Program-made: the position numbers and the translations under genes
The notes under the pieces: model-generated
Database searches by the model: none
The model's input: the letters and a program-made list of their open reading frames with translations, nothing else
What the model was told of the DNA's origin: nothing
Part shown: positions 26,960-36,856 of the stretch, piece after piece
How the letters are laid out: each line of letters opens with the position of its first letter
How positions within the stretch are numbered: position 1 is the stretch's first letter
Source of the DNA: Labrenzia sp. R4_2
GTDB lineage: Bacteria; Pseudomonadota; Alphaproteobacteria; Rhizobiales; Stappiaceae
Direction of reading: 5' to 3'
DNA length: 64,000 bases
Assembly: GCF_017743865.1 (NCBI RefSeq)
Contig: NZ_JAGHRJ010000001.1
Coordinates: forward strand, 62,001 to 126,000

Positions 26960-28741
26960 TTAAGAGGTCATCGCTTCCGGATCGAACTCCAGGATGCTGT
27001 CCGACGAACCGACGATGTCTTCCTTCAAACTTGCTGTGTCGCAGAGAAGCGTCATGGCGTAGCTTCTCGCCATGATGGTGCGCTGAGTTCGCAGGGCCCG
27101 GTTTTCCATGCCTGATTTCAGGGCGCCCTTCGCCAGCAAGACACCACCATAGGCAAGGCCCGCCAGCCGCAAGTAGGGTGTTGCGCCCGAAAGGGCCTCT
27201 TCGACCCGTCCATCGGCCTGAGCTGCCAGCATCCAGTCGGTGGCTTCTTCCAGATCATCGAGAGCCCGGCGCAGGCGCTCGGCCGTGTCACCGAACTCTG
27301 GCCGGTTGGATTGGGAAACTTCCCGGGCGATCTCACGCAACTCGGTCAGGAAGCCACGAATGTGATCCCCGCCCGACAGGGGCAGCTTGCGCATCACAAG
27401 GTCGATCGACTGAATGCCGTTGGTGCCTTCATAGATCGGCGCAATCCGGGCATCGCGTAGATGTTGTGCAACGCCGGTTTCTTCCACGTATCCCATTCCG
27501 CCGTGGATCTGAACGCCAATGGAGGCGACTTCGACGCCGAAATCGGTCGACAATGCCTTGGCAATCGGCGTGAGCAGGCCTGCCCGTTCCGACCAGTGCT
27601 TCTTCTGATCCGGATCGGTGGCCGTGTTGGCCATATCGATGGCATGGGCGCAGGAATAACAGATCGCGCGGGCGACCTGGGTTCGGGTTCGCATGCCGAG
27701 CAAGGAGCGTTTGATGTCGGGGTGGTGGGCAATGGCGACCATGCCGTCGCCCTTCTTGCCGGGAACGTTACCCTGCTTGCGTTCCAGCGCATAGGCATGG
27801 GCATCCTGACAGGCGCGTTCCGCTACACCCAGCCCTTGAATGCCGACGGCGAGCCGAGCGTTGTTCATCATCGTGAACATACAGGCAAGGCCTTTGTTTT
27901 CCTCACCGATCAGCCAGCCAGTGGCGCCGCCTTCGTCGCCATAGACCATGGTGCAGGTCGGGGAGCCATGAATGCCGAGTTTGTGTTCGACACCCGCGCA
28001 GTGGACATCGTTCCGCGCGCCGAGCGAACCGTCTTCGTTGACCAGGAATTTCGGCACGAGAAACAGCGAAATGCCGCGGGTTCCAGCCGGCGCGTCCGGA
28101 AGGCGTGCAAGCACCAGATGGATGATGTTGTCGGTCAGATCATGTTCGCCGTAGGTGATGAAGATCTTCTGGCCGTAGATCCGGTACGTGCCGTCGTCAT
28201 TGCGTTCGGCCCGCGCTTTCAACGCATTGAGATCAGACCCGGCCTGTGGCTCGGTCAGGTTCATGGTGCCCATCCATTCACCGGTGACCAGCTTTTCCAG
28301 GTAGGTTGCCCGCAACTCTTCCGTTGCGTGCTTTTCGATGGCTTCCACAGCGCCCATTGTCAGCGTCGGGCCGATGGCGAATGCCATGGAACCGGAGTTC
28401 CACATCTCCAGTGCAGCGGCTGACAGCATTTGTGGCAACCCCTGACCGCCGGCGTCCTCGCTGGCAGAAAGACCGTTCCAGCCGCCTTCGATCCAGCCAT
28501 GGTAGAGTTCGCGCCAGCCGGGAGGTGTTGTGACTTCCCGGTTGGCAAGCGGAGTTCCGTGCTTGTCGGCGACGCTGTTGAGCGGGGCAATTTCTTCGGC
28601 GGCGAAGCGGCCGGCTTCGTTCAAAATGGCATCCACCAGATCATCGCCGAGTTCGGCATGCTGTCCGCCCTCCTGCAAGTCTGACAGGCCGCAGACGTGT
28701 TTGAGGGTGAAGGCGATCTCGTCGACTGGTGCACGATACAT
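26960..28741 (-). CDS. Acyl-CoA dehydrogenase, long form
   Basis: A 593-residue FAD enzyme that introduces the 2,3 double bond into acyl-CoA and passes electrons to electron-transfer flavoprotein. It is much longer than the usual 380 residues, having an extra C-terminal domain like the DmdC/AcdB group. Visible segments are GTMNLTEPQAGSDLNALKA (substrate/FAD region), KIFITYGEHDL, GGMGYVEETGVAQHLRDARI and IYEGTNGIQSIDLVMRKL, which contains the glutamate expected as catalytic base. ATG 28741 is preceded by GGGAGGA; the extra 30 codons to 28831 have no support. DMSP-derived 3-methylmercaptopropionyl-CoA is one possible substrate, but without dmdB/dmdD nearby this is not shown. A palindromic operator lies upstream. 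Confidence 0.88.
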   Translation of the reverse strand: MYRAPVDEIAFTLKHVCGLSDLQEGGQHAELGDDLVDAILNEAGRFAAEEIAPLNSVADKHGTPLANREVTTPPGWRELYHGWIEGGWNGLSASEDAGGQGLPQMLSAAALEMWNSGSMAFAIGPTLTMGAVEAIEKHATEELRATYLEKLVTGEWMGTMNLTEPQAGSDLNALKARAERNDDGTYRIYGQKIFITYGEHDLTDNIIHLVLARLPDAPAGTRGISLFLVPKFLVNEDGSLGARNDVHCAGVEHKLGIHGSPTCTMVYGDEGGATGWLIGEENKGLACMFTMMNNARLAVGIQGLGVAERACQDAHAYALERKQGNVPGKKGDGMVAIAHHPDIKRSLLGMRTRTQVARAICYSCAHAIDMANTATDPDQKKHWSERAGLLTPIAKALSTDFGVEVASIGVQIHGGMGYVEETGVAQHLRDARIAPIYEGTNGIQSIDLVMRKLPLSGGDHIRGFLTELREIAREVSQSNRPEFGDTAERLRRALDDLEEATDWMLAAQADGRVEEALSGATPYLRLAGLAYGGVLLAKGALKSGMENRALRTQRTIMARSYAMTLLCDTASLKEDIVGSSDSILEFDPEAMTS

Positions 28742-28871
28742 GATTGGTCCTCCCAAGAACCGGTGGCCTATCTTGGCCAAATTTCTTCTTTCAGCCGTCC
28801 AAAGCTTGACGGAACACGGGGTTGCCCGCAAAAGGCGCTACTGGCAGCCGATTGACGCAAACAGTAGCCGT

Positions 28872-28889
28872 GTTGACGTAAACGTCAAC
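28872..28889. promoter_or_regulatory. 18-bp palindromic operator upstream of the acyl-CoA dehydrogenase gene
   Basis: GTTGACGT and ACGTCAAC face each other across AA, a perfect 8-2-8 dyad. A partial second copy, TTGACGCAAACAG, begins at 28852. The shape resembles the boxes recognised by MerR-type LiuR regulators of branched-chain and fatty-acid breakdown genes in proteobacteria; the resemblance is from memory of the motif, not a search. Its position 131 bp before the acyl-CoA dehydrogenase start suits a promoter site. It is also 71 bp before tsaC. Confidence 0.6.
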
Positions 28890-28959
28890 CCATTTCGCTG
28901 CGGCATGTCCTTATCTTTTTGGTCAGTCTTTCAGAATGGCAAGCAACGGAACGAAATGA

Positions 28960-29955
28960 ATGCAGCGCTGGAACGTCAATCTGAGCTCAAATGACTGGCA
29001 ACGGCACCCGGAAGCCGATTCCGTCTGCCGCAGTCTGATTGACGGCGGTCTGGTTGCCGTGCCGACCGAAACCGTTTACGGCCTGGCGGCCGATGCGACG
29101 AGCGGGACTGCCTGCGCGCGGATTTTCCAGGCCAAGGGCCGGCCGAGTTTCAACCCGCTCATTTCGCATCTGCCCAACCTGGAGGCCGCTCGCCATCATG
29201 GTGTCTTTGATGATCGCGCCCTGAAACTGGCGGAGGCATTTTGGCCGGGGCCGCTGACCCTTGTTGTGCCGAAGACTGAGGCCTCAGAAATTTCGGATCT
29301 GGCGACGGCAGGTCTGTCCACGGTCGCGCTGCGGGTCCCGTCCGGGCCGATCATGCGCTATCTTTCGGAAAAAACGGGTCGGCCGCTGGCAGCCCCAAGC
29401 GCCAACCGGTCCGGCAAAATCAGCCCTACCCGGGCGGAGGATGTGATTGCCGATCTCGGGCATGCGCTCGATTTCGTCATTGATGCCGGACCGTGTGAGG
29501 TTGGTATTGAATCGACAATCATCGGTTTAACGGACGAGCACGTGACGTTGTTGCGTCCCGGTGGTCTGGCGCGCGAAGAAATCGAGAAAGTGCTGCAGAC
29601 AAAAGTCCGGACACCAGCTTCAAACAATCAACCGGAGGCGCCTGCAGCGCCCGGAATGCTCACCTCCCACTACGCACCAAATGCACAGATGCGTCTTCAT
29701 GCACGAGCCGTTGCGCCAAACGAGGCCTTGTTGTCGTTTGGTGTGGATCCGATTGAAGGGCGAGAATCGGCCCTGGCGGAGGCGAATCTTAGTCCGTCCG
29801 GGGATCTCGTAGAGGCCGCTGCGCAGTTGTTTCAGGCCATGCGGACCCTTGATTCGTCCGGTGCAAAGACGATTCAGGTGCAAGATATCCCCAATACCGG
29901 CCTTGGCGAGGCGATTAATGACCGCTTGAGACGGGCAGCGGCACCCCGCAGTTAA
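28960..29955 (+). CDS. tsaC: L-threonylcarbamoyladenylate synthase (Sua5/YciO/YrdC family)
   Basis: This enzyme makes threonylcarbamoyl-AMP from threonine, bicarbonate and ATP, the first step of the t6A37 modification of ANN-decoding tRNAs. The 331-residue length marks it as the Sua5 type: an YrdC-like catalytic domain (residues 15-205) with GGLVAVPTETVYGLAADA, KGRPSFNPLISHL, RVPSGPIMRYL and APSANRSGKISPT, a linker with APGMLTSHYAPNAQM, and a C-terminal Sua5 domain that covers the active site. It is transcribed alone and divergently from the acyl-CoA dehydrogenase gene. The start is supported only by a weak GGAAC. Confidence 0.92.
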   Translation: MQRWNVNLSSNDWQRHPEADSVCRSLIDGGLVAVPTETVYGLAADATSGTACARIFQAKGRPSFNPLISHLPNLEAARHHGVFDDRALKLAEAFWPGPLTLVVPKTEASEISDLATAGLSTVALRVPSGPIMRYLSEKTGRPLAAPSANRSGKISPTRAEDVIADLGHALDFVIDAGPCEVGIESTIIGLTDEHVTLLRPGGLAREEIEKVLQTKVRTPASNNQPEAPAAPGMLTSHYAPNAQMRLHARAVAPNEALLSFGVDPIEGRESALAEANLSPSGDLVEAAAQLFQAMRTLDSSGAKTIQVQDIPNTGLGEAINDRLRRAAAPRS

Positions 29956-30299
29956 GCTCGCCATCGTCCGGCATCAGATGTGAAGGTAATTCTCGGAAGA
30001 CGCGTGTTAAGCACGGTGATTTTGGCTGCGCCCTAAACTTCACCAAAATCAATAAGTCAGATCAGGTTGTTGATGCTTCGCATTAACTAAGGATCACCTA
30101 AAGTTAATCTGTGTAGTGTCTTCATTTTGCGTGGAATGCCGTAGGTAATAATGCAAATGAACGGTCAATGGAAGTTAAAAATTTCATACACCCATCTTCT
30201 AAAAACAGATCTTCATCTAAAACTTATCAACACCATAGGTGCGTTTACTTGAACAAAGGGCTGGCAAAAAACCGTTCGCATGACTTACTATGTAAATCA
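29956..30299. other. AT-rich gap after tsaC
   Basis: This stretch is visibly richer in A and T than its surroundings and carries no protein frame I would defend. No hairpin with T-run follows tsaC closely. A CTATGT hexamer at 30288-30293 could be the -10 box of the candidate small RNA just downstream; no matching -35 was found at the normal distance. Confidence 0.35.
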
Positions 30300-30386
30300 G
30301 ATTTTGGATGTGATGAACCTCCCCTCGAGCAAGCGATGCTCGCACCTCAGACCGGACCGGCCCCTAATCGCCGGTCCATTTTTTTG
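30300..30386 (+). ncRNA. Candidate small RNA with CU-rich segment and terminator
   Basis: The segment contains an unpaired AACCTCCCCT (30316-30325), which is complementary to Shine-Dalgarno sequences, then a perfect hairpin CGAGCA/TGCTCG (30326-30331 with 30337-30342), then a strong terminator GGACCGGC/GCCGGTCC (30354-30361 with 30370-30377) with seven Ts. All of this is oriented plus, whereas the next gene converges on the minus strand. The layout is like the alphaproteobacterial small RNAs that act through CCUCC-type anti-ribosome-site motifs, but I cannot claim family membership. The 5' end near 30300 is inferred from a possible -10 box. Confidence 0.45.
30354..30386 (+). terminator. Rho-independent terminator, plus strand
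   Basis: Eight-base perfect stem, eight-base loop, then ATTTTTTTG. It lies 399 bp after tsaC, too far to be the obvious end of that gene, and 44 bp before the stop of a convergent gene. It best fits the candidate small RNA. Confidence 0.78.
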
Positions 30387-30429
30387 CCCGGCTTTTGCTC
30401 CCTTCCAATCAAAGAACCGGCCTCTGCTC

Positions 30430-33165
30430 TCAAGTCGCCACTTCTGGAGTTCTGTTGGGAGTGGCCTCCGAGGCATCGTCTTCCTCTTTTGAAGGTGTCT
30501 TGCTGTCCTCAGTTGGTTCTGTTTTTGGGCTGCTTTCCTGGATAACGTCGGCACTGGCGCCTTCGGTATTCGACCCTTGCTGCGAACCCGGTTCTGCATT
30601 GTGTTCGGACCCCAACTCCTCCGCAGTGTCGGAATTTTCCTTGAACTGGGGAACAACCGGATCTTCGGTTTCGGCTTCCTGGGCCTTCGAGTTCATCTTC
30701 AAGCGCTGGGCTGACAGGCTTTCCACATGGGCCTTCAGATCTGGATATTTATCCATCAGCAACCGGAAGTCTTGCGCTCGCAGGCTCAGCAAATGGCAAT
30801 AGCCAATCGCAACAACATCGGCGCTGCGCCGCCCGCCGGTCATGAGAGAGATTTCCCCGAACACATCACCGCGGCCGAGGCGGATGGTGGTAATTGGCGT
30901 ACGAACTTCGACCGCACCGGATGCGATGAAGTAGGCGGCATCGCCGCGTTCGCCCGTCCGGATCAAGGTTTCCCCCGGTGTCGCGAATTGCGGGCGCATC
31001 ATTTTCATGATGGCTTTCTGCTGTTTTTTTGGCAGTCCCTCAAACAAGGGATGGGCTTGGACCAGCTCTTTGGTCTTCATGCCGAGGTCCAGCTTCGGCC
31101 GGAAGTCGCAAGCGCGCCGGACCTTCTCGACGTCTCTGAGGAGGTCCTGATGCAATTCGGTGCCCACCAACATCTGATCTCGGGCTTCGTCGTATGCTGT
31201 CTCTTCAAGACGAACACCGCTCATGCGCAAGAATTTGTTCTCAAGCGCATCGGCATAATCCGGGTACTGTAAACGCAAAGCCTCAATAGCCTGGATGGTC
31301 TCAGCTTGCCGGTTGCTCAGGGTCTCTTTTAAAATGTCAGCGACGCGCTCGCCCAACAGCGGGCGGATACGGCGTTCATTGAAAACAAGCAGTTCGTCTT
31401 CGAGGATCCGATAAACGAGTAAGAATTCGAACCTTGCCGCGAGTTGGCGGGCCAGAGGCCGGTTGATCTTGAACCGGCGTTGCAGAGTCTGTGCGAAGCG
31501 GAAACCGAACCCAAACTTCAGAGGTTCCCGGCTCGCCTGACGATAGCCGCTCCGTCCTTCACTGCGGGCAAGATCACTTGTCCGGCCTGTAATCGCGAGA
31601 AAACCGGCGACCGCGCGTCCCGAGATTGTTTTGTGGTGGAAGTGTTCCAGGACGAGTTGTTGTTCCCGGTCCGCGAGCGCAATCAGGCCAATATTGACCC
31701 GATCCTTGTCTTTCAACTCTTCCAGCATGTTGGTCTCTGCAGCCGCAGAGGCGGCGCGTTTTTCATAGTCGTCGAGAACAACGGAGGCGACATGCGGTGC
31801 CACATGATAGGCTTTGGCAGCCTCCCCAAGCTCGGACCGGATGTCGGACAGCGTGAGGGCCAGATACTGGGTGCGGAGGGCTTCGTCCCGTGCGTTTAGC
31901 TGGTCGAGCCCGAGGAGTTTGATCAGCGGCTTCAGGCTCGTTCCATACACCAGCAAGGTGAAAAGCACGAAGCCGGTGGCGAGCTTTGTGACAAACGTTG
32001 AGATCTCGGGCGACAATGCCGCGTGCTCGGACACACTGAGGGCCAGGGTGAGTGTCACTGCGCCGCGCATGCCACCCCACAGCATGACAGCCTTGTATTT
32101 GTCGTTCACTGCCTCTCCGGCTTTCATGAAGCTGAGGACGGGCAGCAATCCGTAAATCACGACAGCGCGGGCCGCGAGGGCCGCGACGATCACGATCAGA
32201 AGCAGCAGAATGTCGAGTGGCGCAAACCCGTCGACCAGCCGCGGGATAAGAATTGCGGCGAGCAGAAAGATGAGCGATGCGGCCCAGAAGGACATCTGGT
32301 CCCAGACCGAATGCAGAAAGTTCCAGTTGGCCGGCTGGATCCGGGCCGGACCGTAGAGATTGAAGATGATCCCGGCGGCAACAACGGCAACAACCGCCGA
32401 CACGTCGGCAAACTGATAACTGAGCACATAGATGCCGTAGGGCAGAGCAAGGCTGAGGGTCACCTGGGCAAGCGGCAGGTCGCGCATCAAATGCAGGAAA
32501 CTGACGGCAATGCGCGCTAGAACAGCGCCCACAATGACGCCCCCGACAAACGACCGGGCGAAGGCAATGGCCACTTCGCTGCCGGTCAGGGCCTGATCTC
32601 CCGTCAGAATGCCAAGAAGCAGAACGAAGATTACGATAGCGGCCGCATCGTTCAAGAGGCTTTCGCCCTCAACGATGCGCCCAAGGCGGGCTGGCGCGCC
32701 GATGTCGCGGAAAATCGCCACGACGGCAACCGGATCAGTGGTTGCAACGATTGCGCCGAGCAATAGGCAGGCCACCAACGGCACGCCGGCCAACGGGTAG
32801 AGCGCAGCGCCGATAAAGGCTGTTGCTACGAAAACGGCAACAACCGCCATGACCAGAACCGGCGCCCAGTCCTCAAACAAACGCCGCACGTCGAGGGTCA
32901 ATGAGGTCTGAAACAAGAGCAGCGGCAGGAAAATGTAGAGGATCATTTCTGAATCCAGAGGCGGATTCACAAAGACATTTGCAATGGTGTTAAAGGCGTC
33001 GGTGCGCGGGGTATAAAGAAGATAAGTGGCACCGATCCCGATCAGGGTGCCGACCATGGCTAGAAGCACACTGGGCGCCACACCGAACCGGCGGGCCAGC
33101 GGTTGCAGCAGGGCAATTGTCAGCAACAAAAGCGCAAAGGCGCCCGTAATCATTGGTGTTTCCAT
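30430..33165 (-). CDS. Na+/H+ antiporter of the NhaP type fused to a cyclic-nucleotide-binding domain
   Basis: A 911-residue inner-membrane CPA1 antiporter. Residues 1-415 hold twelve or so membrane helices, with VATTDPVAVVAIFRDIG and EGESLLNDAAAIVIF as the conserved transport region (the ND pair is in LLNDAA). Residues 420-690 are a long helical cytoplasmic part. Residues about 700-815 are a cNMP-binding domain: HPLFEGLPKKQQKAIM, GETLIRTGERGDAAYFIASG, FGEISLMTGGRRSADVVA, the last including the glutamate and arginine of the phosphate-binding cassette. A 90-residue acidic tail follows. This is the plan of plant SOS1-like exchangers. I infer control of ion exchange by cAMP or cGMP. Confidence 0.9.
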   Translation of the reverse strand: METPMITGAFALLLLTIALLQPLARRFGVAPSVLLAMVGTLIGIGATYLLYTPRTDAFNTIANVFVNPPLDSEMILYIFLPLLLFQTSLTLDVRRLFEDWAPVLVMAVVAVFVATAFIGAALYPLAGVPLVACLLLGAIVATTDPVAVVAIFRDIGAPARLGRIVEGESLLNDAAAIVIFVLLLGILTGDQALTGSEVAIAFARSFVGGVIVGAVLARIAVSFLHLMRDLPLAQVTLSLALPYGIYVLSYQFADVSAVVAVVAAGIIFNLYGPARIQPANWNFLHSVWDQMSFWAASLIFLLAAILIPRLVDGFAPLDILLLLIVIVAALAARAVVIYGLLPVLSFMKAGEAVNDKYKAVMLWGGMRGAVTLTLALSVSEHAALSPEISTFVTKLATGFVLFTLLVYGTSLKPLIKLLGLDQLNARDEALRTQYLALTLSDIRSELGEAAKAYHVAPHVASVVLDDYEKRAASAAAETNMLEELKDKDRVNIGLIALADREQQLVLEHFHHKTISGRAVAGFLAITGRTSDLARSEGRSGYRQASREPLKFGFGFRFAQTLQRRFKINRPLARQLAARFEFLLVYRILEDELLVFNERRIRPLLGERVADILKETLSNRQAETIQAIEALRLQYPDYADALENKFLRMSGVRLEETAYDEARDQMLVGTELHQDLLRDVEKVRRACDFRPKLDLGMKTKELVQAHPLFEGLPKKQQKAIMKMMRPQFATPGETLIRTGERGDAAYFIASGAVEVRTPITTIRLGRGDVFGEISLMTGGRRSADVVAIGYCHLLSLRAQDFRLLMDKYPDLKAHVESLSAQRLKMNSKAQEAETEDPVVPQFKENSDTAEELGSEHNAEPGSQQGSNTEGASADVIQESSPKTEPTEDSKTPSKEEDDASEATPNRTPEVAT

Positions 33166-33240
33166 GACGCCAATGTGCCCTCTGATTATGGCAAATTCAA
33201 ACTCGCTAAAGTCACCAGCTGCAAATACTCCGCCGCCACA

Positions 33241-34155
33241 TCAACTGCTTGCCTTGCGTTCCGACAACCAGATCCCGCCCAATACCAGCAACAAGGCGAG
33301 CCCGTGGTGCCATTTGAACGGCTCGCCGAGGATGCTGACAGCAAGGACGGCTGCAAATATCGGGACCAGGTTGATGAAGACGCCCGCTCGGGCCGGGCCG
33401 ATCAGTTCAACGCCGCGCATGAAAAAGATCTGGCTGAGGCAGGAAGGGCCAAGCGCTATGTAGAGTACAATCAGCCAGCCTTTCATGTCGGGCCAGAGAG
33501 CCGTGTCCGTCGCCATCTCGTAGGCAAGGCCTGGAAGAGAGGCGAACACGGATATGGCGGACAAAACAGCAAAAAAGACCAGCCCCGAAACCTGTGGCCG
33601 GTTGCGCAGCGCCAGTGTGTAGCCTGAATAGAGCACGCAGGCGATCAGCATGACACCGTCGCCAGGATTGACCGCAAGGCTCAAGAGAACGTCGAGACTT
33701 CCTTGTGCCGCAATCAAGGTCACGCCCAGCAATGTCGCCAAAATACCGACGACCTGAAGCAGCCGAACTCTGGAGCCGAATGCGATAACAGATCCAATGA
33801 GGACCAGGATCGGCATGGATCCCTGGATAATTCCGAGATTGACCGCCGTTGTCTCTGTCGCTGCGATGTAAAACAGCGTGTTGAAACCCACAAAGCCGAA
33901 GGCGGCCATCAGCACCATGCGCAGGAACGAGCCGCGCATGATTGGCCATTCGGACCGGATCCGCGGCCATAAAAAGGGAACAAGCAGGCCCGCAACAATG
34001 ATCCAGCGCAGAAAGACCACGACCATCGGGGAAACCTCCCCCGCAGCAAGCCGCCCGGCCACGGTGTTGCCGCCCCACAGAAGCGTGGTTGCCATCAACA
34101 ACAGGATGGCATTGCCATAAGCCATGGTTCCGATACGTCCGGCAAACGAACTCAT
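33241..34155 (-). CDS. DMT superfamily permease (EamA family)
   Basis: A 304-residue inner-membrane protein with ten predicted helices arranged as two EamA repeats; the first repeat starts with ILLLMATTLLWGGNTVAGRL and the second with GDGVMLIACVLYSGYTLALRN. Such proteins mostly export amino acids or other metabolites, and the substrate cannot be told. ATG 34155 has only a weak AGAAG, and ATG 34125 is a possible alternative. It is divergent from glcB across about 245 bp. Confidence 0.83.
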   Translation of the reverse strand: MSSFAGRIGTMAYGNAILLLMATTLLWGGNTVAGRLAAGEVSPMVVVFLRWIIVAGLLVPFLWPRIRSEWPIMRGSFLRMVLMAAFGFVGFNTLFYIAATETTAVNLGIIQGSMPILVLIGSVIAFGSRVRLLQVVGILATLLGVTLIAAQGSLDVLLSLAVNPGDGVMLIACVLYSGYTLALRNRPQVSGLVFFAVLSAISVFASLPGLAYEMATDTALWPDMKGWLIVLYIALGPSCLSQIFFMRGVELIGPARAGVFINLVPIFAAVLAVSILGEPFKWHHGLALLLVLGGIWLSERKASS

Positions 34156-34400
34156 AAGGTGTCTTCTTTCCTGCCAATTTGGCAGCCGGGGAGGGGCGTT
34201 GGTCTAGAGCGGTAGCGGATTGTTGGCGTTTCGGAAAGGCCTTGGAGACGCCGAATTGTTCGCTCTGCAGCGATGATGGTGCGGATTATTTCGGAAAAGG
34301 AAAAAGTCATGAAGGCTCGCTGGCAATTGACCCGGAGCGTTTGACAGCTAAAACACCCACAAAGATCAACATAATGCCGCAAAAGCGTTTGGAGAAAATT

Positions 34401-36563
34401 ATGACAGAACGGGTCGACGCCCACGGATTGCAAGTGGCGAAAGAACTCTTTGAGTTTGTGAACGACAAGGCCTTGCCTGACACCGGTGTTGATCAGGAGC
34501 ATTTCTGGAAAAGCCTGTCAGCGCTTGTTCATGACCTTGCCCCGAAAAACCGCGACCTGCTGGCCAAACGAGACGCGCTCCAGGAAAAGCTGGATGCTTG
34601 GCATCGCGCCAACCCCGGCACGCCCGAGATGGCGACTTACAAAACGTTTTTGGAGGAGATCGGTTATCTCGTCCCGGAAGGCGAAGCGTTCGAGGTCGGC
34701 ACCCAGAACATTGATCCGGAAATCGGATCTGTTGCAGGCCCGCAGCTTGTGGTTCCGGTGATGAACGCCCGGTATGCGCTGAACGCCGCCAATGCCCGGT
34801 GGGGATCGCTTTATGACGCGCTCTACGGCACCGATGCCATGGGCTCCAAGCCGCAAGCCGGCGGCTATGACGAGGCGCGCGGCGCTGAGGTGATCGCCTA
34901 CGCCCGCAAGGTTCTCGACGATGCAGCTCCGCTGGCTGCAGGCAGCTGGGCGGACATCACCGGCCTTTCGATTGAAAACGGCACTCTATCGGCCGCGACG
35001 GACAGTGGAGCGATCGGCTTGCAGGATCCGTCTCAATTTGCAGGTTATTCCGGCGATGTTGCATCCCCGTACAAGGTTTTGCTCGTCAAGAACGGTCTGC
35101 ATCTTGAAATCAACGTTGACGGTCAGCACCCGATCGGGAAGACCGACAAGGCGCACATTTCGGATGTCGTTCTGGAATCGGCAATGTCGACCATCATGGA
35201 CTGCGAAGACTCCGTTGCGGCCGTCGATGCTGAAGACAAGGTTGTCGTTTACACCAACTGGCTTGGACTGATGAAAGGCGATCTGGAAGAAACCTTCCAG
35301 AAGGGCGGCGAGACCGTCACCCGCCGCATGAAAGGGGATCGTCAGTACACTGCCCCCGACGGCACCGCTCTGTCCCTTCATGGCCGGTCCCTGTTGTTGG
35401 TGCGCAATGTGGGCCACCTGATGACCATCGACGCGGTTCTGGACAAGGATGGCAACGAAGTTCCGGAAGGGCTTCTGGATGGCATGATCACCGCACTGAT
35501 CGGCCTGCACGATGTCGGCCCGAACGGCCGGAACACAAACAGCCGCGCGGGCTCCATCTACATCGTAAAGCCGAAGATGCACGGCCCGGAAGAAGTGGCT
35601 TTTGCTTGCGAGATCTTCAATCGTGTCGAAGACGCGCTGGGCATGGCGCGGAACACGATGAAAATGGGCATTATGGATGAGGAGCGCCGCACCACGGTGA
35701 ACCTCAAGGAGTGCATCCGTCAGGCAAAGGACCGCGTGTTCTTTATCAACACCGGCTTCCTGGACCGGACCGGTGATGAAATGCACACTTCCATGGAAGC
35801 TGGCCCGATGATCCGCAAAGGCGACATGAAGGCGTCGACCTGGATTGGTGCCTATGAAAACAACAACGTTGACGTAGGCCTTGCCTGCGGTCTTCCGGGA
35901 CATGCTCAGATCGGCAAGGGTATGTGGGCGATGCCTGATCTCATGAACGCCATGCTGGATCAGAAGATCGGCCATCCGATGTCGGGCGCAAACACGGCGT
36001 GGGTTCCGTCTCCGACGGCTGCAACGCTTCATGCGCTGCACTACTACAAGGTGTCCGTTGCTGGCCGTCAGGCTGAGCTAAAATCGCGCGATGCCGCGAA
36101 ACTGGACGACATCCTGTCAATCCCGGTTGCCGAACGTCCGAATTGGGCGCCGGAGGACATTCAGGCCGAACTCGACAACAACGCACAGGGCATTCTGGGC
36201 TACGTGGTCCGTTGGGTCGAGCAGGGCGTTGGCTGTTCCAAAGTGCCGGACATCAACAATGTCGGTCTGATGGAAGACCGCGCGACACTGCGGATCTCCT
36301 CACAGCACATTGCCAACTGGCTGCGCCATGGCGTGTGTTCCGAAGCACAGGTCGTCGAGACGATGAAGAAGATGGCCAAGGTGGTGGACGGGCAGAACGC
36401 AGGCGATCCGCTGTACCGGCCGATGGCGGATGACTTTGACGGGTCCGTTGCGTTCCAGGCAGCACTCGAGCTTGTTCTGGAAGGTACGAAACAGCCGAAC
36501 GGCTACACGGAGCCGGTTCTTCACCGCCGCCGGATCGAGTTCAAGGCCAAAGCGGCCGCTTGA
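34401..36563 (+). CDS. glcB: Malate synthase G
   Basis: GlcB condenses glyoxylate with acetyl-CoA to give malate and CoA; it serves the glyoxylate bypass and growth on glycolate or other C2 compounds. The 720-residue product (ATG 34401, with GGAG seven bases upstream) matches the usual 723. Conserved segments are [25 protein letters not shown] [71 protein letters not shown] and [20 protein letters not shown]. These include the Mg-binding glutamate and aspartate and the catalytic residues. An upstream extension to 34179 is unsupported. No isocitrate lyase gene is in the window. A terminator follows 28 bp after the stop. Confidence 0.96.
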   Translation: MTERVDAHGLQVAKELFEFVNDKALPDTGVDQEHFWKSLSALVHDLAPKNRDLLAKRDALQEKLDAWHRANPGTPEMATYKTFLEEIGYLVPEGEAFEVGTQNIDPEIGSVAGPQLVVPVMNARYALNAANARWGSLYDALYGTDAMGSKPQAGGYDEARGAEVIAYARKVLDDAAPLAAGSWADITGLSIENGTLSAATDSGAIGLQDPSQFAGYSGDVASPYKVLLVKNGLHLEINVDGQHPIGKTDKAHISDVVLESAMSTIMDCEDSVAAVDAEDKVVVYTNWLGLMKGDLEETFQKGGETVTRRMKGDRQYTAPDGTALSLHGRSLLLVRNVGHLMTIDAVLDKDGNEVPEGLLDGMITALIGLHDVGPNGRNTNSRAGSIYIVKPKMHGPEEVAFACEIFNRVEDALGMARNTMKMGIMDEERRTTVNLKECIRQAKDRVFFINTGFLDRTGDEMHTSMEAGPMIRKGDMKASTWIGAYENNNVDVGLACGLPGHAQIGKGMWAMPDLMNAMLDQKIGHPMSGANTAWVPSPTAATLHALHYYKVSVAGRQAELKSRDAAKLDDILSIPVAERPNWAPEDIQAELDNNAQGILGYVVRWVEQGVGCSKVPDINNVGLMEDRATLRISSQHIANWLRHGVCSEAQVVETMKKMAKVVDGQNAGDPLYRPMADDFDGSVAFQAALELVLEGTKQPNGYTEPVLHRRRIEFKAKAAA

Positions 36564-36591
36564 TTGACCGGCAACTCTGAAGACCAGAAAC

Positions 36592-36620
36592 CCTCGCCCG
36601 AATACCGGGCGGGGGTTTTA
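36592..36620 (+). terminator. Rho-independent terminator after glcB
   Basis: Ten-pair stem CCCTCGCCCG/CGGGCGGGGG (36592-36601 with 36607-36616, one T-G pair), five-base loop, then TTTTATTTT. Confidence 0.85.
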
Positions 36621-36856
36621 TTTTGGATATTGAATTAAATTTAAGCGAACCGGCAGAACACTCGGCCTGTCAATCGTTAACGCCTCACCTTTTCTTAGCA
36701 GTGGAAACTGTTTTACTCTGTCGTGTTGATGAAAAAAAACAATTAGATCAATGCAGTAGTGGCTTTAAGAAGTTGTTATTCAAACTTTCAGTCTGATACG
36801 TACATTTACACAGAGATCTCTGGTTCCCGCTAGGATATCCGGACTTGGAGATCTAA

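Noticed and set aside
28741..28831. N-terminal extension of the acyl-CoA dehydrogenase
   Set aside because: The 30 extra codons are Arg/Cys-rich with no family counterpart, and GGGAGGA marks ATG 28741 as the start.
28852..28889. Operator assigned to tsaC
   Set aside because: The site is nearer to tsaC than to the acyl-CoA dehydrogenase gene, but its type fits acid catabolism, and tsaC is a housekeeping gene. Dual control is still possible.
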